From positions 1 through 25,579 of the forward strand of contig JAQGDQ010001786.1 of the NCBI GenBank assembly GCA_030141605.1: a DNA stretch of 25,579 nucleotides. Reading direction: 5' to 3'. A program made the position numbers and the translations under genes. Positions 17,621 to 25,579 of the stretch are shown piece after piece. A model generated the notes under the pieces. It saw only the letters and a list, made by a program, of their open reading frames with translations, was not told where the DNA came from and ran no database searches. How positions within the stretch are numbered: position 1 is the stretch's first letter; each line of letters starts with the position of its first letter. The DNA comes from Tubiluchus corallicola (lineage: Eukaryota > Priapulida > Priapulimorpha > Priapulimorphida > Tubiluchidae).

Positions 17621-20498
17621 CATGGATAGCGACAATGTATTAAAAACTCTAAAAATTGTAAGTTACAATTGTAACTCAATTACTAATTCCGAGTCAAAGT
17701 TTGTCATAAGTGAACTATGTAATGAGTTTGATATAATTCTGCTCCAAGAAACTATGTTGCCTAAGCAGGACTTAGGTCACTTGTCTAAAATACATCCATC
17801 TTTTTATGGGAGAGGTGTTTCACCCACTGATTTGTCTAAAGGGTTGCTTGATGGTAGACCCCAGGGAGGTCTAGCTGTTCTCTGGCGAAAATCACTGCCT
17901 GGTGAACATAATGTTCTGATATACGAAAGCGAATATAGAATAATGGGGTTTTCTATGAGACTGCCTGGAAAACTTATGCCTCTTGTTTTTTATAACGTGT
18001 ACTTTCCATGTGAATCTGATGACAATTTAGATGATTTTAGACTTTGTCTTGGTAAACTTAATGCATATATTGAAGAAACTACGTCAAGCTATGTTTGCTG
18101 TATCGGAGACTATAATGCTCATCCAGCAAAGGCCTTTTTTCGTGACTTAGCTGATAATTGTTCGGCGAATAATTACTTTATTTCGGATGTTAACCAACTA
18201 CCCTCAACAACCTTTACCTATGTTAGTGCAGCTCACAACACATGTACGTGGTTGGACCATATTATATGCACCGAAGCAGCAAACAAGTTGATTAATATGA
18301 TTAATATAAATTATGATCTGACTGTACGTGATCACATGCCATTAATTGCAGTTTTCGATGTAGACAGCTTGGTTTCTGGCTGGTCAGACAGCTCTGTAAA
18401 TACCAATTGTGCACTAGGCCTAAACGCTTCAAACCAAAATTATGTTGCAAAACATGCCCCGGATTGGAGTAATGCAACCAATGTTCAACTGGGTAATTAT
18501 TATTCTATGACACATGCGGCTTTACTTGATGTGTTAGTACCATACTCTACAGTCCTGTGCTCTGATATTCATTGTAGCAGTGATGCACACAGGCAAGAAA
18601 TAACCAGTTTTCATGATGCGATAATTAACACTCTTAGTACAGCAGCTTCACAAGCTTTTCCCATTAATGAAAGAAAGAGAAACTCTTGGAACTCTGTACC
18701 AGGGTGGAATGAATTTGTTGCCGAAAAACACAATTATTCACGACAATGCTTTGTCAATTGGCGTATGCTAGGTAAACCTCGCAGCGGTCCTATTGCAGAA
18801 GAAATGCGTCGAGCTCGTGCTCAATTTAAATATGCCCTACGCGATTGTAAAAAACATCAGCAAAGCATTGTATCAGACAAAATTGCCTACCGTCTTATGC
18901 ATTGCAACTCCTACCAGTTTTGGAAAACAATAAAGAAAGAAACAAATTCTAAACTTCCTCTTCCCTCTAGCGTTAATAACGTAACAGCGGAAAACAACAT
19001 TTGTAATATGTGGGCGGAGCACTATCGCGTTCTTTTTAATTCGGTTGATAATGGAAATTTGGAGGAGCAGCTGCACCGGGCCCTTGCAGAAGATATGCAT
19101 ATTATACCCAAGTTTACTGTTAGAGAGGTGCAAGATGCAATCGGCACACTAACTTTGCATAAAGCTGCAGGTCCTGATGGTATACAGGCCGAACATTTTA
19201 AGTATTCTTCCTCAATGTTACCGGTTCTTTTATCCTTGTTGTTTAGCTCCTGTTTGATTCACGGCTTTCTTCCTGAATCGCTAATGATGTCTGTATTAAT
19301 TCCTCTAGTAAAGGATAAAAATAAAGATATTACGGATGCAAATAACTATAGGCCAATTGCACTAGCTTCTATTGCCAGCAAAATCTTCGAAATTTTATTA
19401 CTTAACAGATACAAACAGTATATTCCAACAACTCCTAATCAGTTTGGCTATGTAGAAAAACTTGGCACTGAAATTTGCATAAACACATTAAAGGAGATCA
19501 TTGACTACTACATTAGTCGTGATAGCTCTGTTCACATTGTTTTTATCGACGCATCAAAGGCAGTTGACAGGGTTAATTTCTTCAAGCTTTTTCTTAAACT
19601 CACAAAGACTTCAATCCCGAATATTGTAATCCGCTTGCTCACATTTTATTACACGCAGCAAGGCATGTCTGTCAGGTGGGGACATAGTCAGTCTACAACT
19701 TTTAATATTGGAAATGGAGTACGCCAAGGTGGCAAGATGTCACCATTTCTTTTTAATTTTTATTTTAAAGATCTAAGTGTTAAGCTTTCATCCACCCAAC
19801 TTGGTTGCAATGTGTCGAACATGGTTATGAACCACCTGATGTACGCTGACGATGTTTGTTTGTTAGCAACAACGATTACGGCCCTACAGCAACTACTAGA
19901 CGTGTATAAATTGTATACTGAACAGTATGACATAAAAATCAATGTAGCTAAAACTAAACTTATGTCTGTTAATTCAAGCATCATGAGAAATTTTAGGTTT
20001 GGTAACATCAAACTAGATAATAATGTTTTACGTACCTGTGATAATGAAAAATATTTAGGACATATTATTTCAAATGATAACCGAGATGACCTTGACATTA
20101 TTAATCAAAGATCCCTATACTACTGTCGTACAAACCAACTTATTAGAAAATTCAGCTATTGTTCTGTTGATGTTAAAAGATATCTATTTAATGCTTACTG
20201 TAATACATTCTATTGCATGTCTACTTGGAGACATTTTAATAATGGTAATATCTTAAAACTTAAAATTGCGCACAATGTGTCAAAAAGATTATTTTTCGGA
20301 TATGCATATGATTACAGTGCTCGTGAGATGAGTGTTGAAATTCACGTGATGTATTTTGATGTATTACGTAGAAAATCTGTCTCAAGTTTAATGAAAAGAT
20401 TTGATACTAGTGATAATTTAATGTGCCAGAAAATTTTAGTAAGCGATGCTAAATTTACATCGCACATAAGACAGCAATGGTGGAGACTATTATTGTAA
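17607..20498 (+). CDS. LINE ORF2: APE endonuclease and reverse transcriptase (963 aa)
   Basis: This enzyme nicks the target and copies the RNA in place. The first ATG of the frame is at 17607, inside ORF1; a second at 17622 lies just past the ORF1 stop (TGACATG). The N-terminal APE-type nuclease shows SYNCNS (N21), LLQET (E48), GDYNAHP (D168, N170), WLDHII (D217) and VRDHMPL (D242, H243). The RT region (from about 540) shows AAGPDGIQAEHFK, NNYRPIALASIASKIFE, FIDASKAVDRV (D648), NGVRQGGKMSPFLFN and YADD (746-749). No RNase H domain follows; the chain ends RQQWWRLLL. The oddity is Val653 in KAVD, where nearly all LINE RTs have Phe or Tyr. Confidence 0.95.
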   Translation: MENLDMDSDNVLKTLKIVSYNCNSITNSESKFVISELCNEFDIILLQETMLPKQDLGHLSKIHPSFYGRGVSPTDLSKGLLDGRPQGGLAVLWRKSLPGEHNVLIYESEYRIMGFSMRLPGKLMPLVFYNVYFPCESDDNLDDFRLCLGKLNAYIEETTSSYVCCIGDYNAHPAKAFFRDLADNCSANNYFISDVNQLPSTTFTYVSAAHNTCTWLDHIICTEAANKLINMININYDLTVRDHMPLIAVFDVDSLVSGWSDSSVNTNCALGLNASNQNYVAKHAPDWSNATNVQLGNYYSMTHAALLDVLVPYSTVLCSDIHCSSDAHRQEITSFHDAIINTLSTAASQAFPINERKRNSWNSVPGWNEFVAEKHNYSRQCFVNWRMLGKPRSGPIAEEMRRARAQFKYALRDCKKHQQSIVSDKIAYRLMHCNSYQFWKTIKKETNSKLPLPSSVNNVTAENNICNMWAEHYRVLFNSVDNGNLEEQLHRALAEDMHIIPKFTVREVQDAIGTLTLHKAAGPDGIQAEHFKYSSSMLPVLLSLLFSSCLIHGFLPESLMMSVLIPLVKDKNKDITDANNYRPIALASIASKIFEILLLNRYKQYIPTTPNQFGYVEKLGTEICINTLKEIIDYYISRDSSVHIVFIDASKAVDRVNFFKLFLKLTKTSIPNIVIRLLTFYYTQQGMSVRWGHSQSTTFNIGNGVRQGGKMSPFLFNFYFKDLSVKLSSTQLGCNVSNMVMNHLMYADDVCLLATTITALQQLLDVYKLYTEQYDIKINVAKTKLMSVNSSIMRNFRFGNIKLDNNVLRTCDNEKYLGHIISNDNRDDLDIINQRSLYYCRTNQLIRKFSYCSVDVKRYLFNAYCNTFYCMSTWRHFNNGNILKLKIAHNVSKRLFFGYAYDYSAREMSVEIHVMYFDVLRRKSVSSLMKRFDTSDNLMCQKILVSDAKFTSHIRQQWWRLLL

Positions 20499-20604
20499 TT
20501 TTCATGTTTAACTGAGTTTGTGTGTGATTTGTTTGTAGTGGTTTTTTGTTTTTATGATGATGTATGTTGTATATATGTAATTTATATTATGAACTTATGT
20601 TTGA

Positions 20605-20610
20605 AATAAA
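20605..20610 (+). promoter_or_regulatory. AATAAA polyadenylation signal of full-length LINE
   Basis: AATAAA lies shortly before the A-rich 3' end (20620-20640), at the same place as in copy 1. Confidence 0.6.
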
Positions 20611-20640
20611 GAATTAAATCAAAAAAAAAAAAAATCAAAA

Positions 20641-20650
20641 TCTCTTTCTC

Positions 20651-20707
<57 letters not shown>

Positions 20708-20898
20708 CTTTCTCTCTCTCCCTCTCTGTCTCTCTCCCTCCCTCTCTTGCACTCTCTTACACTGTCTCACTCTCTCACTCACTTTTTCTCTCTCTCTTAC
20801 TCTCCCCCTCTCTCTCTTTCTTACACACACACTTTCTCTCTCTCTCTCCCTGTCCCTCTCTCTTTCTCTCTTTCTCTCTTACACTCTCTCTCTCGCTG
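20641..20898. repeat. (TC)n-rich tract 3' of full-length LINE
   Basis: Degenerate TC/CT-rich tract with a perfect (TC)n core near 20662-20700 and short AC islands (ACACACAC at 20823). It follows the LINE 3' end TCAAAA directly, as at 15961. Confidence 0.96.
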
Positions 20899-21168
20899 CT
20901 CTTGTATCTCTAAATTTAGTATTTATTTTATAACCGTGTAGTAAAAGTTGATGTATTATAATTATAGTTTTACAATACAAAATCGTTGATGACCTCTAGC
21001 TGAATTTTACAGAATGTTATGTTTGTACTACGCAGATATCTATTTGTACATTAGTGTTACTACCATTATGGTTGCTAAGTTATTCCATTTTACTATGCCT
21101 AATCTTGCCCTCTTTCTTTGCTTAAATATGTTTTTTTTATTTTTCATATTAATTTGTTTAATTTGTAG
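20899..21168. other. Intron 8, last part, nothing recognised
   Basis: T-rich sequence leading to the exon 9 acceptor. No further element is seen. Confidence 0.5.
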
Positions 21169-21383
21169 AAAAGACTCCCGAGGAACCGCAGAACACGCCT
21201 TGCCTTGGAAGCTGGCGTTATCCGGCTGTCTGTGACATGAACTCGAAGAATGGCATCCCAGACTGTTATTATAAAGTTCAGTGGAAGTACAACGATGACA
21301 ATGATAGTATTAGATGGAAAATCTATGCACGCAACGGTGGGAAGGATTGGACTGGAATAGCTTTCTCCAAAAATATGTTAATG
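21169..21383 (+). CDS. Exon 9: start of second DOMON domain
   Basis: The exon follows TTTAATTTGTAG (entry phase 1) and ends ATG before GTAATG (exit phase 0); it is 215 nt. It encodes EKTPEEPQNTPCLGSWRYPA, VCDMNSKNGIPDCYYKVQWK, YNDDNDSIRWKIYARNGGKD and WTGIAFSKNMLM. YYKVQWKY, then IRWKIYAR and WTGIAFSKNMLM are the first three DOMON strands, and GWTGIAFS is close to the family's GWxxxGFS. Three Cys before the domain probably stabilise the linker. It reads on into TDSDVVYGWV of exon 10. Confidence 0.9.
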
Positions 21384-21460
21384 GTAATGAGAAACTATTA
21401 ATGGATGTTTTGCTAACGTATCTTAATGTATTGCAAGTCAGTTGTATTTGTTTAATTATA

Positions 21461-21537
21461 ATGGTATAAAATGTAGTGCAGTATATAATGGTATAAAATG
21501 TAGTGCAGTATATAATGGTATAAAATGTAGTGGAGTA
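21461..21537. repeat. 27-bp tandem repeat, nearly 3 copies
   Basis: The unit ATAATGGTATAAAATGTAGTG plus CAGTAT is repeated from 21459 to about 21537, with GGAGTAG in the last copy. Confidence 0.85.
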
Positions 21538-21896
21538 GGTCTAATTAACACCCGTGCCTGTGCAATAATAACTATCATTTTTAACGTTATGGTACTTACG
21601 TAATATAGTTTAACGATCAATTATCTTTCACTTAAAATGCAGGTTTTTGAACTGAAGTGAAAGTTGAGAATTTGGCAGTTGTTTACCTTAAAAGAAACAC
21701 GGTTTTTTGTTTGTTTGAGCGTCTCTAAGTTCCAAAAGAAGGCACGCTCTGCCTGTTGTGATGCCACGCCTTCCTGTCCACCCCCACCGCCCACGATGCG
21801 TCATCCCTCAAATCTAGAGTTGTATTTGCTAAATCTTTTTGTAGTAAATCTATATACGTCAGTAGCTGGCCCCCTCTTGGTTTTTTGTCGTTTCAA
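21538..21896. other. Intron 9 sequence, nothing recognised
   Basis: No exon or defined element. The open frame at 21664-21909 shows no family features. Confidence 0.45.
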
Positions 21897-21969
21897 GAGT
21901 TTTACGTAATGCTATATGGAAGAGGAGACTCTTGAGTTTTACGTAATGCTATATGGAAGAGGAGACTCG
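21897..21969. repeat. 37-bp tandem duplication
   Basis: GAGTTTTACGTAATGCTATA, then TGGAAGAGGAGACTC, occurs at 21897 and again at 21934. Confidence 0.92.
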
Positions 21970-21975
21970 TGAGGT

Positions 21976-22431
21976 AATCTTAGTGCATGCCGAATCCAAC
22001 GCAACCTTCTTACTTGTATTTGGTTACTCCAAGGATTCTTCTTGACCACATCATACAGATCATCAATGGATATTCTGTCAGACCATTTAATCTTAGTGCA
22101 TGCCCAATCTAATGCAACCTTCTTACTTGTATTTGGTTACTCCAAGGATTCTTCTTGACCACATCATACAGATCATCAATGGATATTCTGTCAGACCATT
22201 TAATCTTAGTGCATGCCCAATCTAATGCAACCTTCTTACTTGTATTTGGTTACTCCAAGGATTCTTCTTGACCACATCATACAGATCATCAATGGATATT
22301 CTGTCAGACCATTTAATCTTAGTGTATGCTTAATCCAATGCAATCTTCTTACTTGTATTTGTTTACTCCAATGATTCTTCTTGACCACATCATACAGGTC
22401 ATTATTGGATATTCTGTCAGACCATTTTATA
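21976..22431 (-). repeat. 113-bp tandem array built from a LINE RT C-terminal fragment
   Basis: Four copies start AATCTTAGTGCATGCC at 21976, 22089, 22202 and 22315 (exact 113-nt steps; the last is the most divergent). On the minus strand one unit reads IKWSDRISNNDLYDVVKKNH, then WSKQIQVRRLHWIKHTLRLN. This resembles the RRxLRWxGHxLRx end of many LINE RTs. Because 113 is not divisible by 3, the reading frame changes from copy to copy, so the array cannot encode a repeat protein. Confidence 0.85.
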
Positions 22432-22711
22432 TGTAACAATTTTCTGCAGAAACATCTTTGAAAAGTGTCAATTCCTTCTGCTGTTTAACATTTATTATCC
22501 ATAGCTAATGTATAAAAGTACAGGTTCAACTAAAGTTGAAATAACTCGAAAAACATTATGGAGATCAGAATAAGCAGGCGATGCTAGAATTTTCCTTCAT
22601 TGTGTGTCGGCTACTGGTAGCTAAGGCAGCTAAAAAAGTTGATTATTGATACCAAGTTTTGATGTTAAGATAACTGAGCATAACAATTTTAATTAAATGT
22701 GTTTGTTACAG
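22432..22711. other. Intron 9, last part, nothing recognised
   Basis: No feature apart from the exon 10 acceptor. Confidence 0.5.
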
Positions 22712-22773
22712 ACGGATTCTGATGTGGTTTATGGATGGGTGAACACGGATGGTAGTTTCCAAATTATTGACGG
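22712..22773 (+). CDS. Exon 10: DOMON 2 TDSDVVYGWV exon
   Basis: The 62-nt exon starts after GTTTGTTACAG at phase 0 and ends GACGG before GTAAGA (exit phase 2). It encodes TDSDVVYGWVNTDGSFQIID and the first two bases of a Gly codon. MxxSDVVxGW is the most recognisable DOMON signature: here NMLM-TDSDVVYGWV across the exon 9/10 junction. It is below the size that open-frame searches normally report, but it is unambiguous by motif and splice sites. Confidence 0.9.
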
Positions 22774-22905
22774 GTAAGATTTCAGTTTAATAATCAAAGT
22801 TACGAATTTAAAAGTTTCATTTCGTGTTTTTTTTGCACTGTTTTTGTTTACTAACAAATCTGACATGCCTAAGATACCGGAGTTGACGTGGATTCACTTG
22901 TGTTT

Positions 22906-23167
22906 TCGTTGCCGTATCGGACGCTTTAGTCTAGTGGTAATGTGTCTGCTTTCCGTCTGGGAGGTCGTGAGTTCGAACCAGCGGCCGGGTCATACCAAGG
23001 ACTTTAAAAATGGTACCTACTGTTGCCCTGCCTGACGCGTGGTATTTAGGATAAAAGTGGGGTAATAATAGTCTCTGTTATGTAGTTGTAGGTTGTTATT
23101 TACAGTCGGCGATAATAGCTCTTTGAGCTAATGTTAATTGTTGACCCAAAAGCCAACTTTAAATAAA
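22906..23167 (+). mobile_element. tRNA-derived SINE
   Basis: The head has RNA polymerase III internal promoter boxes: A box TAGTCTAGTGG (22928-22938) and B box AGTTCGAACCA (22970-22980), with spacing as in tRNA genes. The anticodon arm and acceptor stem do not pair properly, so it is not a working tRNA gene. A tRNA-unrelated body follows, ending AACTTTAAATAAAGATT, which passes into a long (ATT)n tail. The 5' border is approximate; I found no target duplication. Confidence 0.75.
22928..22980 (+). promoter_or_regulatory. Pol III A and B boxes of the SINE
   Basis: A box TAGTCTAGTGG at 22928 and B box AGTTCGAACCA at 22970, close to the consensus sequences TRGYnnARnnGG and GGTTCGAnTCC. Confidence 0.7.
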
Positions 23168-23287
<120 letters not shown>

Positions 23288-23730
23288 CAAGACACAGGCA
23301 CCGGCAGCAAATTACCGGGGCGGAGACAGCATTGATGAAAATTGCACATTTTGTCTACCCATATTTCTGTGTCCATGCTAATGATGCTGTGTACTAATTT
23401 ATTCATCGGCCCATTACTAACCCAGAACTGGTTATCCACACATTTTTCCATCAAGAAGGAAAAGTTCTGCTCCCTCACTGTCCCCCTTGGGAAAGGGCAA
23501 GGGGAGCCACTGCCCTCTCTGCCGCTATGGCTATGGCGCCCTTGATAATTGAACAACTATGATATTGACGGTTTTTATTAGATATTAATAATTGTATAGT
23601 AAAACATGTAATTTGTCTCTGTACTCAACTTTGCCTACTAAGATCTTATGTGATTGTAACACTATGATTAGAAAGTCTTTGTTGTCTAGTAGTCTCTGCA
23701 TTTTAGCAAGGGCATATTTTGTATGAAATA
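23288..23730. other. Intron 10 sequence, possible unassigned repeat
   Basis: A GC-richer block (23288-23550) stands out from its surroundings. Its two ends, ATCAAGACACAGGCACCGGC and, inverted, TATCAAGGGCGCCATAGCC, are loosely similar, which hints at an element. The minus-strand frame 23556-23287 shows no known domain. Confidence 0.3.
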
Positions 23731-24150
23731 CAGTGTTCCCTCACTTATCGCGGGTGTTCCGTTCCAGGCTCACCCGCGATAAGTGAATTTCCGCAAAGTA
23801 GGGACGCTATACTTATTTGCGGGCGCAAGCACTACATTTCGTTTTTGGTGTGTATTCATCCGCCGAATAATTACACTATTTACCGTAAATGGTAATTTTT
23901 TATGATTTATAATATTCTTTTAATGTCACAATTAATATTTTTAATATATTTTTAAACATTTTGTCATTTTTTATACAAAATTCATCAAATCTATACATTA
24001 CTGTACAATACGTACTACGCGTGTGCAAAAATACTGTAGACGAAGTACTGCAAAAACCCGCGAAACAGCGAAAATACCGCGATAAATATTTGACATTAAT
24101 ATTTTTGAAAACCCGCGATAAACGAACCGCGAAGTAGCGAGGGGGCACTG
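23731..24150. mobile_element. pogo-like MITE, 420 bp, TA target site
   Basis: Same family as 9438-9775. It starts CAGTGTTCCCTCACTTATCG, ends (inverted) CAGTGCCCCCTCGCTACTTC, and is flanked by TA. Interior segments such as ATCTATACATTACTGTACAA and GTACTGCAAAAACCCGCG match the other copy closely. It has an extra AT-rich segment (about 23850-23980). It is non-coding. Confidence 0.87.
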
Positions 24151-24301
24151 TAATCATTTTTGTTTGAAAGTTGCGTGTGCTAAATAGTAAAAATAGTATT
24201 GACAGTGCATTCCACAATTCCACATATTTCCTGTGGAAGTTAATAGTTTTATACAAAAACACCTTCAAAGTGAAATTTCAATAAGAGCTTTTGAGAAACT
24301 T

Positions 24302-24620
24302 ACGGTGTGTTTAGACTAGCGAGTTTTTCGCCAGGTATTCTCGCTAAGTAATTCACCAAGTAAGTCCCGAGCATGTTAAGACTAGCAAGCAAAACTTGCC
24401 GAGAACTACTGTCTGGTAGAGTAAGTGGGAGCTGGCATTCAGTTCTCTATTCACTGCAAGAAACTCACCAGGTTACTCGTCGAGGCGTTCACATCAGACG
24501 GTAAAGGAACACGCACCAACTGTTGGAGAGTTTGCAATAACTTGCCGACAGTAACTCGCAAAACGGTTCACACTTGCGAACTTGCTCTGGGAGAGAAAAT
24601 TTGCTAGTCTGAACTCGCCA
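24302..24620. mobile_element. Inverted-repeat element with TTA flanks (Harbinger-like candidate)
   Basis: The left end CGGTGTGTTTAGACTAGC and the right end, inverted, TGGCGAGTTCAGACTAGC share 14 of 18 bases, and each is bordered by TTA. A 3-bp TTA/TWA duplication is typical of PIF/Harbinger elements. The interior is non-coding and carries several degenerate copies of ACTCGC/AACTTGC. The open frame at 24425-24607 is not considered real. Confidence 0.55.
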
Positions 24621-24767
24621 TTAGATATTTTTTGACTTACATTTTATTGACTGTTAAATTACTAGTTGATGTTAATGACATTGTTGTCTGCTGATTACTC
24701 TACTGAAGTTGCCATTATGACAAACAATGAATTTTCTGTGCATTGTTTGACTTGTTTTCTGTGGTAG

Positions 24768-24883
24768 GCACCTTCTGAATTACGAACCACCCAAGATGGC
24801 CGAAACGCAAGATATTTCTAATGCCAAAGGAGCTATAGTAAACGGCATGACTATGCTGGAATTTGATCGGCCTCGGAATCTGA
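24768..24883 (+). CDS. Exon 11: later part of DOMON 2, gene continues downstream
   Basis: The exon starts after TTTTCTGTGGTAG with one base completing a Gly codon (phase 2) and ends CTGA before GTATGT (exit phase 1). It encodes GHLLNYEPPKMAETQDISNA, KGAIVNGMTMLEFDRPRNL. The pattern P..D...I..A.G....G.T...F.RP is the usual second half of a DOMON domain. The ATG at 24796 is an internal Met and not a start. The next exon, expected to begin at phase 1, lies beyond 25579. Confidence 0.9.
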
Positions 24884-25579
24884 GTATGTATTGTTGTGTT
24901 CCAGACATTTGCATCTGGTTTCTGTCTTACTTTAATTATTTAAGTGTGGCTGTATTTAACTGCTGTAGTATGAAGCAGTGAGTCAAGTTCGTATAATTTT
25001 ATATATTGACATATTAAATGCTGTTATGTTAACATTGTGCAATTCGTAAAGTGAACTTTGTGTCCCTGATCGTTGAGGCTATGTGAGTGAAATGGATACA
25101 AAACACCAGTTTAACGTGTTGACCAAAAGTTTCTTTATTCTGAAACACAATTATTAACATTTAGTTTAACTTGCATTGAATAGAAGAAAATTAGTTGCAT
25201 GATTAAATGTATTGCTATAACTAAGTACAAATATAAAAATTACATAAATTATATTGAAATTAATTAACAATAACTTATGTTGTTAGAGCCTTTAACACTT
25301 ACAAAGACAGGAATGAGAACTCCAAGTAACCTTAAGAACAACAATGTCACAACAATAAATTCGTAAGAAATTTACAGTCATAATGCTCATCACAGACAGA
25401 AAAATAGAGCAATGGCGGAGAGAACCAAAAGACGGGTAAAATGTCATGCAACTACTATAGCTATAGCTCACGAAAGGCTAAAATGCTAATGTATTCAAGG
25501 ATATTAGGTGCTTCAATTTTAAAAGAGTGAAAGGTAAAAAGCCTACTAATTAAACAAACACTTATCTATATTAATATTT
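24884..25579. other. Intron 11 (incomplete), nothing recognised
   Basis: AT-rich sequence without a recognisable exon, RNA gene or repeat. The next exon should begin at phase 1 beyond the window. Confidence 0.5.

Larger units (their letters stand above)
16001..20640 (+). mobile_element. Full-length two-ORF non-LTR retrotransposon (LINE) in (TC)n
   Basis: About 4.64 kb: 5' UTR (about 16001-16291), ORF1 (16292-17620), ORF2 (17607-20498), a short 3' UTR with AATAAA, and a 3' end AATTAAATC-A14-TCAAAA. TC repeats lie on both sides (15961-16000 and from 20641), so no target duplication can be delimited. APE-type endonuclease, RT, no RNase H and an ORF1 with a Zn finger and RRM-like region suggest the CR1/L2/jockey-like or Tx1-like part of the LINE tree; I cannot place the clade. 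Both ORFs are intact, so the element may be active. Confidence 0.93.

Noticed and set aside
22906-22990. Functional tRNA gene
   Set aside because: A and B boxes are good but the acceptor and anticodon stems do not pair and an unrelated body with an (ATT)n tail follows; it is better explained as a SINE.

Overview
This window is nuclear DNA of a multicellular animal, most probably an invertebrate. The evidence is a long, AT-rich, intron-rich gene with clean GT/AG junctions, together with LINEs, a tRNA-derived SINE, several families of small terminal-inverted-repeat elements and many micro- and minisatellites. There is no bacterial-style gene packing, and I cannot name the phylum from the sequence.

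One host gene runs along the whole + strand, and both of its ends lie outside the window. I can join 11 internal exons (1399-1521, 2682-2773, 4428-4500, 4707-4976, 8182-8283, 10070-10252, 11209-11424, 12791-13006, 21169-21383, 22712-22773, 24768-24883) into one continuous frame of 1,668 coding nt with matching intron phases at every junction. The product reads EGF-like domain, then a first DOMON domain, then a second DOMON domain that is still incomplete at the right edge. The first DOMON is split by a low-complexity insert of about 190 residues, encoded by three consecutive phase 1-1 exons: a GEPHSD/GEPHPD repeat, an HD repeat followed by RRRKR, and a GAEP repeat. It looks secreted or extracellular; the biochemical function is unknown.

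The introns are crowded with repeats. 1-1398: a 33-bp minisatellite and a 66-bp duplication. Introns 2 and 4: two opposed copies of a TTAA-flanked repeat that bracket exons 3 and 4. Intron 5: a 0.7-kb TTAA-flanked inverted-repeat element and a pogo-like MITE. Intron 6: a small inverted-repeat element and a LINE 3' fragment with an 18-bp target duplication. Intron 7: a larger pogo-like MITE with a 133-bp internal tandem. Intron 8 (8.2 kb): a second LINE 3' fragment with its own 18-bp duplication, a 31-bp minisatellite, a 5'-truncated and then a full-length copy of a young two-ORF LINE, both embedded in (TC)n tracts. Introns 9 and 10: a 113-bp tandem made of a LINE fragment, a tRNA-SINE with an (ATT)n tail, another pogo-like MITE and a TTA-flanked element.

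Points of most interest: the LINE appears to target (TC)n microsatellites and carries Val in place of the usual Phe at the likely steric-gate position of its reverse transcriptase. The host gene shows a DOMON fold interrupted by three repeat-coding exons, including a His/Asp tract beside a convertase-like site. Long inverted repeats flank exons 3 and 4. Two donors 4 nt apart on exon 5 differ in outcome: one keeps the frame and the other stops translation at once.
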